From contig CAVSJR010000001.1 in assembly GCA_963728285.1 (NCBI GenBank), positions 992,001-1,056,000 on the forward strand: a DNA stretch of 64,000 nt. The letters run 5' to 3'. Origin of the DNA: CAVSJR01 sp963728285. GTDB taxonomy: Bacteria; Actinomycetota; UBA4738; HRBIN12. Below, one piece after another: positions 8,673-17,500 of this stretch. How positions within the stretch are numbered: the stretch's first letter is position 1; every line of letters starts with the position of its first letter. Position numbers and translations under genes: made by a program. Below the pieces are notes generated by a model. That model did no database searches. It was given only the letters and a program-made list of their open reading frames with translations, and had not been told where the DNA came from.

Positions 8673-9314
8673 CTAGGCCTGGGCGCGGTCGAGCTCGAAG
8701 CCGAGCTCCCGGGCGGCCACCTCCATGCAGACCTCCCGCATGCGCGCGGGCGTGACGTCCGAATCGTTCATCAGCACCTGGATGGCGAGGCCGTCGATGA
8801 GCGCGCCGAGGCGCAGGGCGAGGTCGTGCGCGTCGTCGGGCACGGGGAACTCCCCGGTCTCCTGCCCGCGGCGAACGATGTCGGCGATCTGCGCGCGCCA
8901 CCGCTTGTCGAGGACCTCACGGTCCTTCGCCATCTCCTCGTCGCGGAGGGCGCGCACCCAGATCTCGATCCACAAGGCCCATTCCTCGAGGCGCTCGAAC
9001 TCCGGCAGCAGGCCCGGCACGGAGAGCTGGATGAAGCGGTCGAGCTGGCTCCGCGCGTCGGGGATGCGCCTGAGCTCACGAGAGGTCTCGAGGTAGAACC
9101 GGTCGTTCGTGTAGGTCAGGGCGTCCGACAGCAGGCGGTCCTTCGACTCGAAGTAGTAGAGGATGAGCCCCGGCGAGACGCCCGCCCGGTCGGCGATGTC
9201 GGAGATCCTCGTCTCCGCGAGGCCGCGCTCGGTGATGACCTTGGCGGCCGCGGTCAGGATCTCCTGATGCCGGTCTTTCGAGGCCTTCTGCGTCTTGCTC
9301 CGGCCGCCCGCCAC
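8673..9314 (-). CDS. TetR/AcrR-family transcriptional regulator
   Basis: This is a 213-residue repressor. The N-terminal helix-turn-helix (about residues 18-60) contains ISDIADRAGVSPGLILYYF, the classical TetR pattern, and the C-terminal ligand domain resembles the BetI-like subgroup (GALIDGLAIQVLMND). I chose the GTG at 9314 because GGGGAGG sits just upstream; a GTG at 9320 is possible. The gene is divergent from the flavoprotein at 9560, and the intergenic region holds two palindromes of the form TTGA-N8-TCAA. A similar site lies before the acyl-CoA dehydrogenase at 7479. It probably represses itself, the flavoprotein and the dehydrogenase. Confidence 0.92.
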   Translation of the reverse strand: MAGGRSKTQKASKDRHQEILTAAAKVITERGLAETRISDIADRAGVSPGLILYYFESKDRLLSDALTYTNDRFYLETSRELRRIPDARSQLDRFIQLSVPGLLPEFERLEEWALWIEIWVRALRDEEMAKDREVLDKRWRAQIADIVRRGQETGEFPVPDDAHDLALRLGALIDGLAIQVLMNDSDVTPARMREVCMEVAARELGFELDRAQA

Positions 9315-9367
9315 ATCCACCTCCCCGTTTGAATCCGACACAGCGCGAGCGGGTGACGATCGCTCGC

Positions 9368-9383
9368 TTGAACGCCAGTTCAA
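9368..9383. promoter_or_regulatory. TetR operator-like palindrome 1
   Basis: TTGAACGCCAGTTCAA has perfect 6-base arms (TTGAAC/GTTCAA) around a 4-base centre. It lies 54 bases upstream of the TetR start codon, in the divergent promoter region. Spacing and symmetry are typical of TetR-family operators. Confidence 0.65.
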
Positions 9384-9436
9384 ATTACCTTACGGGCTCT
9401 ACCTGCGATGTCAACTTCGCGGCGCTCGCCGCGAGC

Positions 9437-9452
9437 TTGACTGGCCGTTCAA
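9437..9452. promoter_or_regulatory. TetR operator-like palindrome 2
   Basis: TTGACTGGCCGTTCAA matches palindrome 1 in its outer arms (TTGA and TTCAA) and has a symmetric GGCC centre. It begins 69 bases after the start of palindrome 1 and lies about 110 bases ahead of the flavoprotein start at 9560, so one regulator could cover both divergent promoters. Confidence 0.6.
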
Positions 9453-9559
9453 ATCCTGATACATGATGCCCTCGCGGGCGCCGCTTTGCACGACGGGCGC
9501 CCGACGTGCGAGACGACGGCCCCGCCCCGGCGGCGGGCTCCGAGGGGAGGAACGAGGGG

Positions 9560-11182
9560 ATGCCGAACACCTACGACGCCATCGTCATCGGCGGCGGTCA
9601 CAACGGGCTCATCAGCGCCGGCTTCTTCGCCAAGGGCGGCGCCCGGACCGTCGTGCTGGAGTCCCGGGACCGGACCGGCGGCGCGGCCGACACGAGCGCC
9701 CCCTGGCCCGAGCACCCCGACTTCCGCGTGTCGACGTACTCCTACGTCATGAGCCTCATGCCCCCGACGGTGATCCGCGAGCTGGAGCTCGAGCGCCACG
9801 GCTACAACGTGACGCCCTTCGGCCCGTACTATCAGGCGTTCCCCGACGGGCGCTCGATCAAGATCTACACCGACGACGCCGCGAAGAACTACGAGTCGAT
9901 CTCGCAGTTCTCCAAGAAGGACGCCGAGACCATGCCGGAGTGGGACGCGTGGCTGTCCGGCGTCGCCGACGTCATGGGCCCCCTCCTCCTGCAGGTCCCG
10001 CCCAAGGTCGGCTCGATGCAGCCGCGAGACCTCGTCGACACGCTGAAGACGGCCTGGAGGGCGAGGGGCCTCGGCGTTCGCGGCGTCGGCGACGTCACGC
10101 GCCTGTTCACGATGTCGGTCAGCGACCTGCTGAACGACTGGTTCGAGTCCGATGCCGTCAAGGGGATGCTCACGGTCAACGGCGTGATCGGCACGTGGGC
10201 CGGCCCCGACTCCCCCGGAACCGCCTACGTCATGCTCCATCACTCGATCGGCGATGTCGGCGACGGTCACCTCGGCTCGTGGGGATTCCAGCAGGGCGGC
10301 ATGGGCGCGGTCTCGGCGGCGTGCCGCCGGGCGGCCGAGTCGTTCGGCGCCGAGATCCGCACGAACGCCAAGGTGAGCAAGATCCTCGTGCAGGGCGGGC
10401 GCGCCGTGGGGGTCGCACTCGAGAACGGCGAGGAGCTTCGCGCCCCGGTCGTCGTGACGACGATCCACCCGAAGATCGCGTTCCTCGACCTCATCGACCG
10501 ACACGAGCTTCCGCCGGAGTTCGTCCGCGACATCGAGGTCTGGAAGACGCGGTCGGGCGTCGTGAAGATCAACGTCGCGATCTCCGAGCTGCCCGATTTC
10601 ATCGCCGACCCGGGGAAGCAGCAGCAGGACCATCACACGGGCTCCGTCGAGCTGTGCTTCTCGCCCGAGTACGCCGAGCGCGCGTTTCAGGACGCCCACA
10701 TGGACCACGTCGGCGCCGCCCGGCCGTTCGTCGACGGCGTCATCCCGACCACCCTCGACAAGGAGCTGATGCCCGAGGGCGTCCACTTCTTCTCGATGTA
10801 CACCCAGTGGTGTCCGCACGAGTGGGCGCAGGAGCCCCACCGGGAGGAGCTCGAGGCGTACGCCGACCGCGTGATCGACGGATACACGGAGCTGGCGCCG
10901 AACCTCAAGGCATCGGTGATCGCGCGCCAGGTGATCGGCCCCTACGACATGGAGCAGGAGCTCGGGCTGATCGGCGGCAACATCTTCCACGGCGAGCTGT
11001 CCGTCGACCAGCTCTTCCACATGCGGCCGGCGCCCGGCTACGCGGACTACCGGACGCCGCTGCGGGGGCTGTATCACGGGTCGTCGGCGACCCATGCCGG
11101 CGGCGGGGTGATCGGGATCCCCGGGTGGCAGGCGTTCCGCCAGGCGAAGGCGGACCGGATGCTCTCCGGATCGCGCAGCTAG
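9560..11182 (+). CDS. PYROXD2-like NAD(P)/FAD-dependent oxidoreductase (copy 1)
   Basis: This is a 540-residue flavoprotein of the phytoene desaturase-related, PYROXD2-like family. The FAD-binding IVIGGGHNGL is at residues 8-17, RTGGAADT follows, and the C-terminal FAD-contact region is THAGGGVIGIPGW. The ATG at 9560 directly precedes the dinucleotide-binding strand and has GAGGGG upstream. It is about the same length as, and clearly similar to, the protein at 26,909-28,537. Its substrate is unknown; the neighbouring acyl-CoA and methyl-transfer genes suggest catabolism of a small amine or acid. Confidence 0.88.
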   Translation: MPNTYDAIVIGGGHNGLISAGFFAKGGARTVVLESRDRTGGAADTSAPWPEHPDFRVSTYSYVMSLMPPTVIRELELERHGYNVTPFGPYYQAFPDGRSIKIYTDDAAKNYESISQFSKKDAETMPEWDAWLSGVADVMGPLLLQVPPKVGSMQPRDLVDTLKTAWRARGLGVRGVGDVTRLFTMSVSDLLNDWFESDAVKGMLTVNGVIGTWAGPDSPGTAYVMLHHSIGDVGDGHLGSWGFQQGGMGAVSAACRRAAESFGAEIRTNAKVSKILVQGGRAVGVALENGEELRAPVVVTTIHPKIAFLDLIDRHELPPEFVRDIEVWKTRSGVVKINVAISELPDFIADPGKQQQDHHTGSVELCFSPEYAERAFQDAHMDHVGAARPFVDGVIPTTLDKELMPEGVHFFSMYTQWCPHEWAQEPHREELEAYADRVIDGYTELAPNLKASVIARQVIGPYDMEQELGLIGGNIFHGELSVDQLFHMRPAPGYADYRTPLRGLYHGSSATHAGGGVIGIPGWQAFRQAKADRMLSGSRS

Positions 11183-11264
11183 CGCCGGAGGCCCGCAAAC
11201 GTCCTCGCGAGATGCGGCCGGCGACGAGACGCAGCCGGCGACCCGGCGTCCGGCCCTCGCCTCG

Positions 11265-13342
11265 ATGCTGGAGGCCCGCTCGGTCGCCGTCGTCGGCGCC
11301 AGCGTCAAGGAGGGGTCGCTCGGCCGCCAGATGATGATCGAGCTCCGCCGCGGCGGGTTCGACGGCAACGTCTACCCGGTCAATCCACGCTACGACGAGG
11401 TCGACGGATACCGTTGCTACGCAAGCATCGGCGAGGTGCCCGAGCCCGTGGACCTGGCGATCCTCGGCGTGGCGAATGCTCGAATCGAGGCGGCGCTCGC
11501 CGACGCTGCGGCGGCGGGCGCGAGAAGCGCCACGACGTTCGCGAGCCTGTTCGAGGAGGGGGCCGATCCGCACGGACCCCCCCTGACGGCGCGCCTGGCG
11601 GCGATCGCGAACGAGCACGCCATGGCGTTCTGCGGCGGGAACGGGATGGGGTTCCTCAACCTCGAGGCCGGCCTGCGCGCGACCGGCTTCCCGACGCCCG
11701 ACGAGCTTCGTCGCGGGCCCGTCGCCTTCATCAGCCACTCCGGGTCGGCGTTCGCGGCGATGGCGTTCAACGACCGCGGCATCGGGTTCAACCTGATCGT
11801 CTCCTCCGGGCAGGAGATCGTGACGACGGTCGGCGAGTACGTGGAGTACGCGCTCGGGTTGGACTCGACCAGGGTGATCGGCCTGTTCCTCGAGACGGTT
11901 CGCGAGCCCGAGCGATTCCGGGCGGCGCTCGAGCTGGCGGCCGCCCGCGCCGTCCCGGTCATCGCGCTGAAGGTCGGCAGGGCCGAGGGAACCGAGCGAG
12001 ATGGTCGCCGCGCACTCGGGCGCCCTCGCGGGCGAGGACGGCGCGTACGAGGCGCTGTTCGACGCGCACGGCGTGCACAGGGTGTGGTCGCTCGACGAGA
12101 TGGCCGACACGATGGAGCTGTTCTCGTGTCCGCCGGCGGGTCACGACCGGCAATGGGATCGCGTCGGTCCACGATTCGGGCGGCGAGCGGGTGCTGTTCG
12201 TCGACCTCGCGGCGGACGCCGACGTGCCCCTCGCTCGGATCTCGGACGCGACGGCCGCTCGCATCCAGGACGCGCTCGATCCCGGCCTCGTCGCCGCGAA
12301 CCCACTGGACGCGTGGGGGACGGGCATCGATCACGAGCGCATCTTCCTCGAGTCCTTCGAGGCGCTGCACGCGGACCCCGACACCGCCGCCGTGGCGTTC
12401 GTCGTGGACCTGACCCGCCAGGGGAAGCCCTACGAGGAGGGCTACCTGCGGGTCGCGGCGGACGTGTTCGCGCGCACCGACAAGCCGTTCTGCGTCGTGT
12501 CGAACCTGGCGAGCGCGATCGCCCCCGAGGAGGCGGCGATCCTTCGCGACGGCGGCATCCCCGTCCTCGAGGGGACCGAGACCGGGCTGCGCGCGCTGCG
12601 CCACCTGCTCGACGACCGGGCCGTGCGAGCGCGCTCGGCCGGCTCGCCACCGCGTCCGCCGGCGGACGAGGTCAGGGAGCGGTGGCGTTCCCGGCTGACG
12701 AGCGGGGAGCCCATCGACGAGGTCGAGGGGCTCGAGCTCCTCGCGGCCTACGGTGTTCCCGTCATCCCCTGCGCGCGCGCCGGGAGCGAGGACGCCGCCG
12801 TCGACGCCGCGGAGCGAGTCGGCTGGCCGGTCGCGATGAAGACGGCGATGCCGGGCTCCACGCACAAGTCCGATGTCGATGGCGTGCGGCTCGGGATCCG
12901 AACCGCGGACGAGCTCCGCGCCGCCTACTCGCAGATGGCCGGCCGCCTCGGGCCGGCCGTCGTCGTGGCGGCGATGGCGCCTCCCGGCGTGGAGCTGGCG
13001 CTGGGGATCGTGCGCGACGCGCAGTTCGGGCCGCTGGTGCTCGCGGCCGCCGGCGGGATCCTCGTCGAGCTGCTGCACGACCGCCGCCTCGCGTTCCCGC
13101 CGCTCGACGTCGAGGGCGCGCGGCGGCTGATCGACGGCCTGAGGGCCCGCCGGATGCTCGACGGCGTTCGGGGGTCGCCGCCGGCCGACGTGGACGCGGT
13201 GGCCGACGCTGTGTCGGCGCTCTCCGTCCTCGCGGCCGACCTCGGGGACGTCCTCGAGGCGCTCGACGTCAATCCCCTCATCGCGAGCGCGGGCGGGTGC
13301 GTCGCCGTCGATTCGCTCGTCGTGCCCCGGCGGTCCGCCTGA
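11265..13342 (+). CDS. NDP-forming acyl-CoA synthetase (acetyl-CoA synthetase-like), two frameshifts
   Basis: This is an ADP/GDP-forming acyl-CoA synthetase with alpha and beta parts fused. The N-terminal CoA-binding domain starts with RSVAVVGASVKEGSLGRQMM. A middle succinyl-CoA-ligase-like domain has VAFISHSGSAFAAMAFNDRG and MVAAHSGALAGEDGAYEALF. The C-terminal ATP-grasp domain has VAMKTAMPGSTHKSDVDGVR and ends with DVNPLIA. The frame shifts by +1 near 12,000 and again near 12,140, so total length is 3n+2; removing one base at each site restores about 692 codons, the normal family size. It would charge an organic acid with CoA, perhaps the substrate of the nearby acyl-CoA dehydrogenase. Confidence 0.87.
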
Positions 13343-13352
13343 CCCCAGGTCA
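13340..13352. promoter_or_regulatory. Palindrome TGACCCCAGGTCA, upstream copy
   Basis: This 13-base inverted repeat (TGACC/GGTCA around a short centre) begins on the stop codon of the acyl-CoA synthetase gene. It is the distal of two near-identical sites ahead of the corrinoid operon, 79 bases apart start to start. A dimeric regulator is the obvious candidate ligand; none is encoded immediately adjacent. Confidence 0.45.
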
Positions 13353-13418
13353 CGCACCATGACTCCCATGTCTCCCCAGCGTGTGGTACACCCTGGGTGC
13401 CGGAGACCCGGCCGGGAC

Positions 13419-13431
13419 TGACCTTAGGTCA
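13419..13431. promoter_or_regulatory. Palindrome TGACCTTAGGTCA, proximal copy
   Basis: This is a perfect odd palindrome, TGACCT-T-AGGTCA, lying 49 bases before the corrinoid protein start and matching the copy at 13,340-13,352 in both arms. The pair brackets the only non-coding gap upstream of the five-gene corrinoid operon, so it is the best candidate operator. A separate GTGTGGTACAC near-palindrome lies between the two at 13,381-13,391. Confidence 0.5.
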
Positions 13432-13480
13432 CCGCGCGAACTTGGTCCACCCGCCGTCGGCGCCGATGACTGGAGGAGGC

Positions 13481-14131
13481 ATGCAGGAGGACCTCGAGAC
13501 GCTCAAGCGCGCGCTCATCGTCGCCGATCGCGACCTGGCGCTCGCGGCCGTTCAGCGGCTGGTCGACACCGGGACCGATCCGACCGTGATCCTGGAATCG
13601 GGGATGGCCGTCGCGATGTTCGACCTCGGCGAGATGTGGAAGCGCGGCGAGGTCTTCCTCCCCGAGGTGGTCGCCTCCGCGGAGGTCTTCAAGCAGTGCA
13701 ATGCGATCGTCGAGCCCATCCTGCTCGCGACGAGGGGGCCGGACGACCGGGGGGCGCTCGTCGTGCTGGCCACGGTCAAGGGGGACCTGCACGACCTCGG
13801 CAAGAACATGGTCGGCGCGATGCTTCGCACGTCCGGCTTCGAGGTGCACGACATGGGCAAGGATGTCGCCGCCGACCGGATCATCGCCTCCATCCGCGAG
13901 CTGAGCCCCGCGATCATCGGCCTCTCGGCCCTGCTCACGACGACGGTTCCCTACCAGGAGGTCGTGATCAAGGCGCTCGAGCGCGAGGGGCTACGCGGGG
14001 ACGTGAAGGTGATGGTCGGCGGCGCACCGGTCACGCCGGAATGGGCGGAGAAGATCGGAGCCGACGGCTACGCGAACAACGCGCCCGAGGCCGTCGAGAT
14101 CGCTCGAAAGCTCGTCGGGGTCGCGCAGTGA
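13481..14131 (+). CDS. Corrinoid (methyl-carrier) protein of a methyltransferase system
   Basis: This 216-residue protein binds a corrinoid cofactor and shuttles a methyl group between a substrate methyltransferase and a methyltetrahydrofolate methyltransferase. A helical cap domain covers about residues 1-88. The B12-binding Rossmann domain follows, with D102-x-H104-x-x-G107 in KGDLHDLGKNMVG providing the cobalt-ligating histidine, and SALLTTTVP and VMVGGAPVTPEWA further on, as in MttC/MtbC-type proteins. The ATG at 13481 has a GGAGGAGG Shine-Dalgarno sequence 1-9 bases ahead. It is the first gene of a five-gene operon and overlaps the next gene by 4 bases. Confidence 0.95.
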   Translation: MQEDLETLKRALIVADRDLALAAVQRLVDTGTDPTVILESGMAVAMFDLGEMWKRGEVFLPEVVASAEVFKQCNAIVEPILLATRGPDDRGALVVLATVKGDLHDLGKNMVGAMLRTSGFEVHDMGKDVAADRIIASIRELSPAIIGLSALLTTTVPYQEVVIKALEREGLRGDVKVMVGGAPVTPEWAEKIGADGYANNAPEAVEIARKLVGVAQ

Positions 14132-15006
14132 ACGGAGTCGGCGACACGGTGCTGTCCTCGCGGGGCGGCGAGGTGGCCATCGGCGACGGGCACCCGTTCG
14201 TCGTCGTGGGCGAGCGCATCAACCCGACCGGGCGCTCCAAGCTGACGGAGGAGCTCGTCTCGGGGGACATGGCGACCGTGCGGGCCGACGCCCTCGCGCA
14301 GGTCGAGGCCGGCGCCCGAGTGCTCGACCTGAACGCCGGGATCCCCGGCTTCGACGAGGCCGAGCTGCTGTCGAACGTGGTGCTGGCCGTGCTCGAGGTC
14401 GTCGACGTGCCCCTGTGCATCGACAGCTCCACCCCGTCGGCCCTCGAGGCCGCGATCCCGCTCGTGCCGGGCAAGGTGCTCATCAACTCCGTGACCGCCG
14501 AGGCGGAGTCGCTCGAGCGCCTGCTTCCCCTCGTGAAGAAGCACGGCGCGGCCGTGATCGGCATGGCCAACGACGAGGACGGCATCTCCATGGACCCCAA
14601 GGTCCGCCTCGCGGCCGCGCGGAAGATCGTCGAGGCCGCGGCGGATCACGGGATTCCGAGCGAGGACGTCCTGATCGATCCCCTGGCGATGCCCATCGGC
14701 GCGGCCCCGGACGCGGCCACCGCCATGTACGAGACGATTCGCCTGATCCGCGACGAGCTCGGCGTGAACGTGTCGTGCGGCGCGTCGAACATCTCCTTCG
14801 GGATGCCCGACCGGCAGGGGATCGACGCCATCTTCCTCCCCATGGCGATGCAGGCCGGGATGAACGCGGCGATCACGAACCCGCTCCACGAGCCCGTCCG
14901 CAAGGCCGTGCTCGCCGCGAACCTGCTCCTCGGGCGCGATGAGCTCGGCATGGGCTGGATCGCCGCGCATCGGGCCGCGACCGGCGCCGTGAGGCCGGGC
15001 GGGTAG
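14128..15006 (+). CDS. Methyltetrahydrofolate:corrinoid methyltransferase (MtgA/MtrH-type)
   Basis: This 292-residue pterin-binding TIM-barrel protein should move the methyl group from the methyl-corrinoid protein to tetrahydrofolate, or the reverse. Family blocks are VGERINPTGR (about residue 24), RVLDLNAGIPG, LCIDSSTPSALEAAIP, INSVTAE and CGASNISFGMPDR. Length is typical. It starts at a GTG overlapping the corrinoid gene stop (GTGA), and only 8 bases separate it from the reductive activator. With an MttB partner it would feed methyl groups into the folate pool. Confidence 0.93.
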   Translation: MNGVGDTVLSSRGGEVAIGDGHPFVVVGERINPTGRSKLTEELVSGDMATVRADALAQVEAGARVLDLNAGIPGFDEAELLSNVVLAVLEVVDVPLCIDSSTPSALEAAIPLVPGKVLINSVTAEAESLERLLPLVKKHGAAVIGMANDEDGISMDPKVRLAAARKIVEAAADHGIPSEDVLIDPLAMPIGAAPDAATAMYETIRLIRDELGVNVSCGASNISFGMPDRQGIDAIFLPMAMQAGMNAAITNPLHEPVRKAVLAANLLLGRDELGMGWIAAHRAATGAVRPGG

Positions 15007-15014
15007 GAGGCGGA

Positions 15015-16889
15015 ATGCGCAAGCTCGAGGTCACCTACCTCCCGAGCGACACCACGGCGCACGTCCCGTCGGGGACCACGCTGTTCCACGGCGCGCACTG
15101 GGCCGGCATCCCGATCGAGTCGACCTGCGGCGGCCGCGGGACGTGCGGCAAGTGCAAGGTCCGCGTGGTGGAGGGCCACGCCGACCGAACGCTCGCCGAC
15201 TACCGCCACCTGTCGGACGGCCTGGACGAGGGCTGGCGCCTGTCGTGTCAGGCGGCGGTGACCGAGGACATGATCGTCGAGGTGCCGCGACCGATGTCGA
15301 CCCCGAGGGCGGCGACGATGGGCGTGAACCGATTCGTCCTCCTCGAGCCCAACGTGCGCAAGCACCTCGTCGACCTCCCAGAGCCGACGCTGCAGGACCA
15401 TCGAAGCCATCTGCGGCGGGTGCGCGACGCGCTCGCGGACGAAGGGCTCGAGGTCGTCGCAGAGCCGTCGCTGCTGCCGCGCCTCGCTGCGGCGGTCACC
15501 GAGGGCACGACGCAGGTCACGGCCACCGTCGTGGGGGAGCGCCTGATCGACGTGGAGGCCGGCGACACGCGCGATCGCATCCTCGGCATCTCCTTCGACA
15601 TCGGCACGACGACGGTCGTCGCCACGCTCATCGACCTGGACTCGGGCAACGCCCTCGCGATCGAGTCCACGATCAACCGGCAGGCGCCGTACGGGGCCGA
15701 CGTCATCGCCCGGATGGGGCACGCGATGACCGGGGAGGGCGCCGTCGAGGAGCTCCGCGCGGCGGTCCTCGACACGGTCGACGCCCTCGTCGGCGGCGTC
15801 TGCGCGACCGCCGGCGTCGCCCGCGAGGACGTCTACGAGCTGGTCGTCGTCGGCAACGCGACGATGCTGCATCTGCTGCTGGGGGTGGACCCCCGATCGA
15901 TCGCGCTCTCGCCGTTCGTCGCGACGTTCCTCGAGCCCCAGGATCTCGCCGCCTCCGACGTCGGCGTGCGAATTCACCCGGACGGACGGGTGGCGCTGTT
16001 CCCGTCGATCGGCGCGTACGTGGGTGCCGACATCGTCGGCGACATCGTCGCGACCGGCATCGTCCGCGAGCCGCAGCGGCGCCTGCTCGTGGACGTCGGC
16101 ACGAACGGCGAGATCGTGGTGGGGAGCGAGGAGCGGGCCGTCGCGACGGCCGCCCCGGCGGGCCCGGCGTTCGAGGGAGGACAGATCCTGCACGGCATGC
16201 GCGCCACCGAGGGGGCGATCGAGGGGGTCGTCCTCGACCGCGACGCCGGCGGCATCCGCCTCCAGGTCATCGGCGGCGACGTGGAGCCTCGCGGCATCTG
16301 CGGGTCCGGGTTGATCGACATCGTGGCGCAGCTTCGGCTCGCCGGCCTGCTGAAGGAGAACGGCATCCTCCTCTCGCACGACGAGGCGCTGGAGCAGGGG
16401 CATCCGCTCGCGGCGCACCTGGTGGACCGGGAGGGGATTCGCGCGTTCGCGTTGACGGACGACGTCCTCCTCACGCAGCTCGACGTCCGTGAGCTCCAAT
16501 CCGCGAAGGGCGCGATCGCCACCGGGATCGAGGTGGCGATGGACGAGCTCGCCGTGGGACCCGGCGACCTCGACGAGGTGCTCCTCGCGGGGTCCTTCGG
16601 GACCTACATCGATCCGCTCTCGGCGCGCGTGGTCGGCCTGGTGCCGCCGGTGAGCGTCGATCGGATCAAGGCCGTGGGCAACACCGCGAGCGAGGGGGCC
16701 AAGATGGCGCTCATGTCGTTCCGCGAGCGCGAGGTCGCGTTCGAGCTGCCCGGCTTCGTCGAGTACGTCGAGCTCTCCGGCGCCGCCGATTTCAACGACC
16801 GGTTCATCCGCAACCTGGCGTTCCCTCCGCTCGAGCGCGTCGCGCTCGCCGAGGGCGAGGTCGGGTCCCGGACGGCGGAGGCGGGGTGA
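15015..16889 (+). CDS. Fe-S/ASKHA reductive activator of corrinoid proteins (RACE)
   Basis: This 624-residue protein re-reduces inactive Co(II) corrinoid to Co(I) using electrons and ATP. An N-terminal 2Fe-2S ferredoxin domain has cysteines C38, C44, C47 and C78 in the pattern C-x5-C-x2-C-x30-C. After a linker comes the ASKHA-like domain of DUF4445 type, with SFDIGTTTVVATLIDLDSG, LVVVGNATMLHLLLG, VDVGTNGEIVV, GICGSGLIDIVAQLRLAGLL and VLLAGSFGTYID. Such activators are obligate companions of corrinoid methyl carriers, and its place in this operon fits that. The stop overlaps the next start by 4 bases. Confidence 0.94.
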   Translation: MRKLEVTYLPSDTTAHVPSGTTLFHGAHWAGIPIESTCGGRGTCGKCKVRVVEGHADRTLADYRHLSDGLDEGWRLSCQAAVTEDMIVEVPRPMSTPRAATMGVNRFVLLEPNVRKHLVDLPEPTLQDHRSHLRRVRDALADEGLEVVAEPSLLPRLAAAVTEGTTQVTATVVGERLIDVEAGDTRDRILGISFDIGTTTVVATLIDLDSGNALAIESTINRQAPYGADVIARMGHAMTGEGAVEELRAAVLDTVDALVGGVCATAGVAREDVYELVVVGNATMLHLLLGVDPRSIALSPFVATFLEPQDLAASDVGVRIHPDGRVALFPSIGAYVGADIVGDIVATGIVREPQRRLLVDVGTNGEIVVGSEERAVATAAPAGPAFEGGQILHGMRATEGAIEGVVLDRDAGGIRLQVIGGDVEPRGICGSGLIDIVAQLRLAGLLKENGILLSHDEALEQGHPLAAHLVDREGIRAFALTDDVLLTQLDVRELQSAKGAIATGIEVAMDELAVGPGDLDEVLLAGSFGTYIDPLSARVVGLVPPVSVDRIKAVGNTASEGAKMALMSFREREVAFELPGFVEYVELSGAADFNDRFIRNLAFPPLERVALAEGEVGSRTAEAG

Positions 16890-17500
16890 CCGCGACCGGG
16901 GCGCCCGTCGCCTTCCTCGCGTGCGGCGCCCTCGCGCGCGAGACCGGCGAGCTCGTTCGCAGGAACGGCTGGCGCGCGGACGTCCACGGGATCTCCGCTC
17001 GCCTGCACCTGGAGCCGCTCAAGATCGGCCCGGCCGTGGACGCGAAGCTCGCCGAGCTCACCCAGCGCTACGAGCGGGTGATCGTGGTGTACGGCGATTG
17101 CGGCACGGGCGGCCGCCTCGACGACGTGATCGCCCGGTACCCCGCCGCGAGGCCGGCGGGCGTGCACTGCTATCAATGGTTCGCCGGCGACGAGTGGCGG
17201 GAGATCAGCGAGGACATCTCGCTGTACTTCCTCACGGATTGGCTCGTTCGATCGTGGGAGACCGCGGTCATCAAGGGGCTCGGGCTCGACCGGTATCCGT
17301 GGCTTCGCGAGACCTATTTCGAGCACATCACGAAGGTTGTGTTCCTGCGGCAGGATCCCGACGCGGACGGCTCCCTCGAACGCAAGGCCCGCGAGATCGC
17401 CGCGTACCTGCAGGCGCCGCTCGAGATCCGAGGCACCGGCCTCGGTCCCCTCGAGGCGCTGCTTCGGCCGCTGATGGAGGGAAGCCATGTTCGAACGTGA
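16886..17500 (+). CDS. DUF1638 family protein
   Basis: This is a 204-residue protein of the DUF1638 family, whose members commonly lie beside corrinoid methyltransferase genes. Visible features are an N-terminal FLACGALARET motif, a central IVVYGDCGTGG loop, and VHCYQWFAGDEW, giving conserved Cys and Trp positions that could bind a metal or cofactor. No signal or membrane segment is seen. It starts at a GTG overlapping the activator stop and itself overlaps mttB by 14 bases, so it is tightly co-translated. A role in corrinoid loading, repair or methyl-carrier maturation is inference only. Confidence 0.85.
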   Translation: MTATGAPVAFLACGALARETGELVRRNGWRADVHGISARLHLEPLKIGPAVDAKLAELTQRYERVIVVYGDCGTGGRLDDVIARYPAARPAGVHCYQWFAGDEWREISEDISLYFLTDWLVRSWETAVIKGLGLDRYPWLRETYFEHITKVVFLRQDPDADGSLERKAREIAAYLQAPLEIRGTGLGPLEALLRPLMEGSHVRT

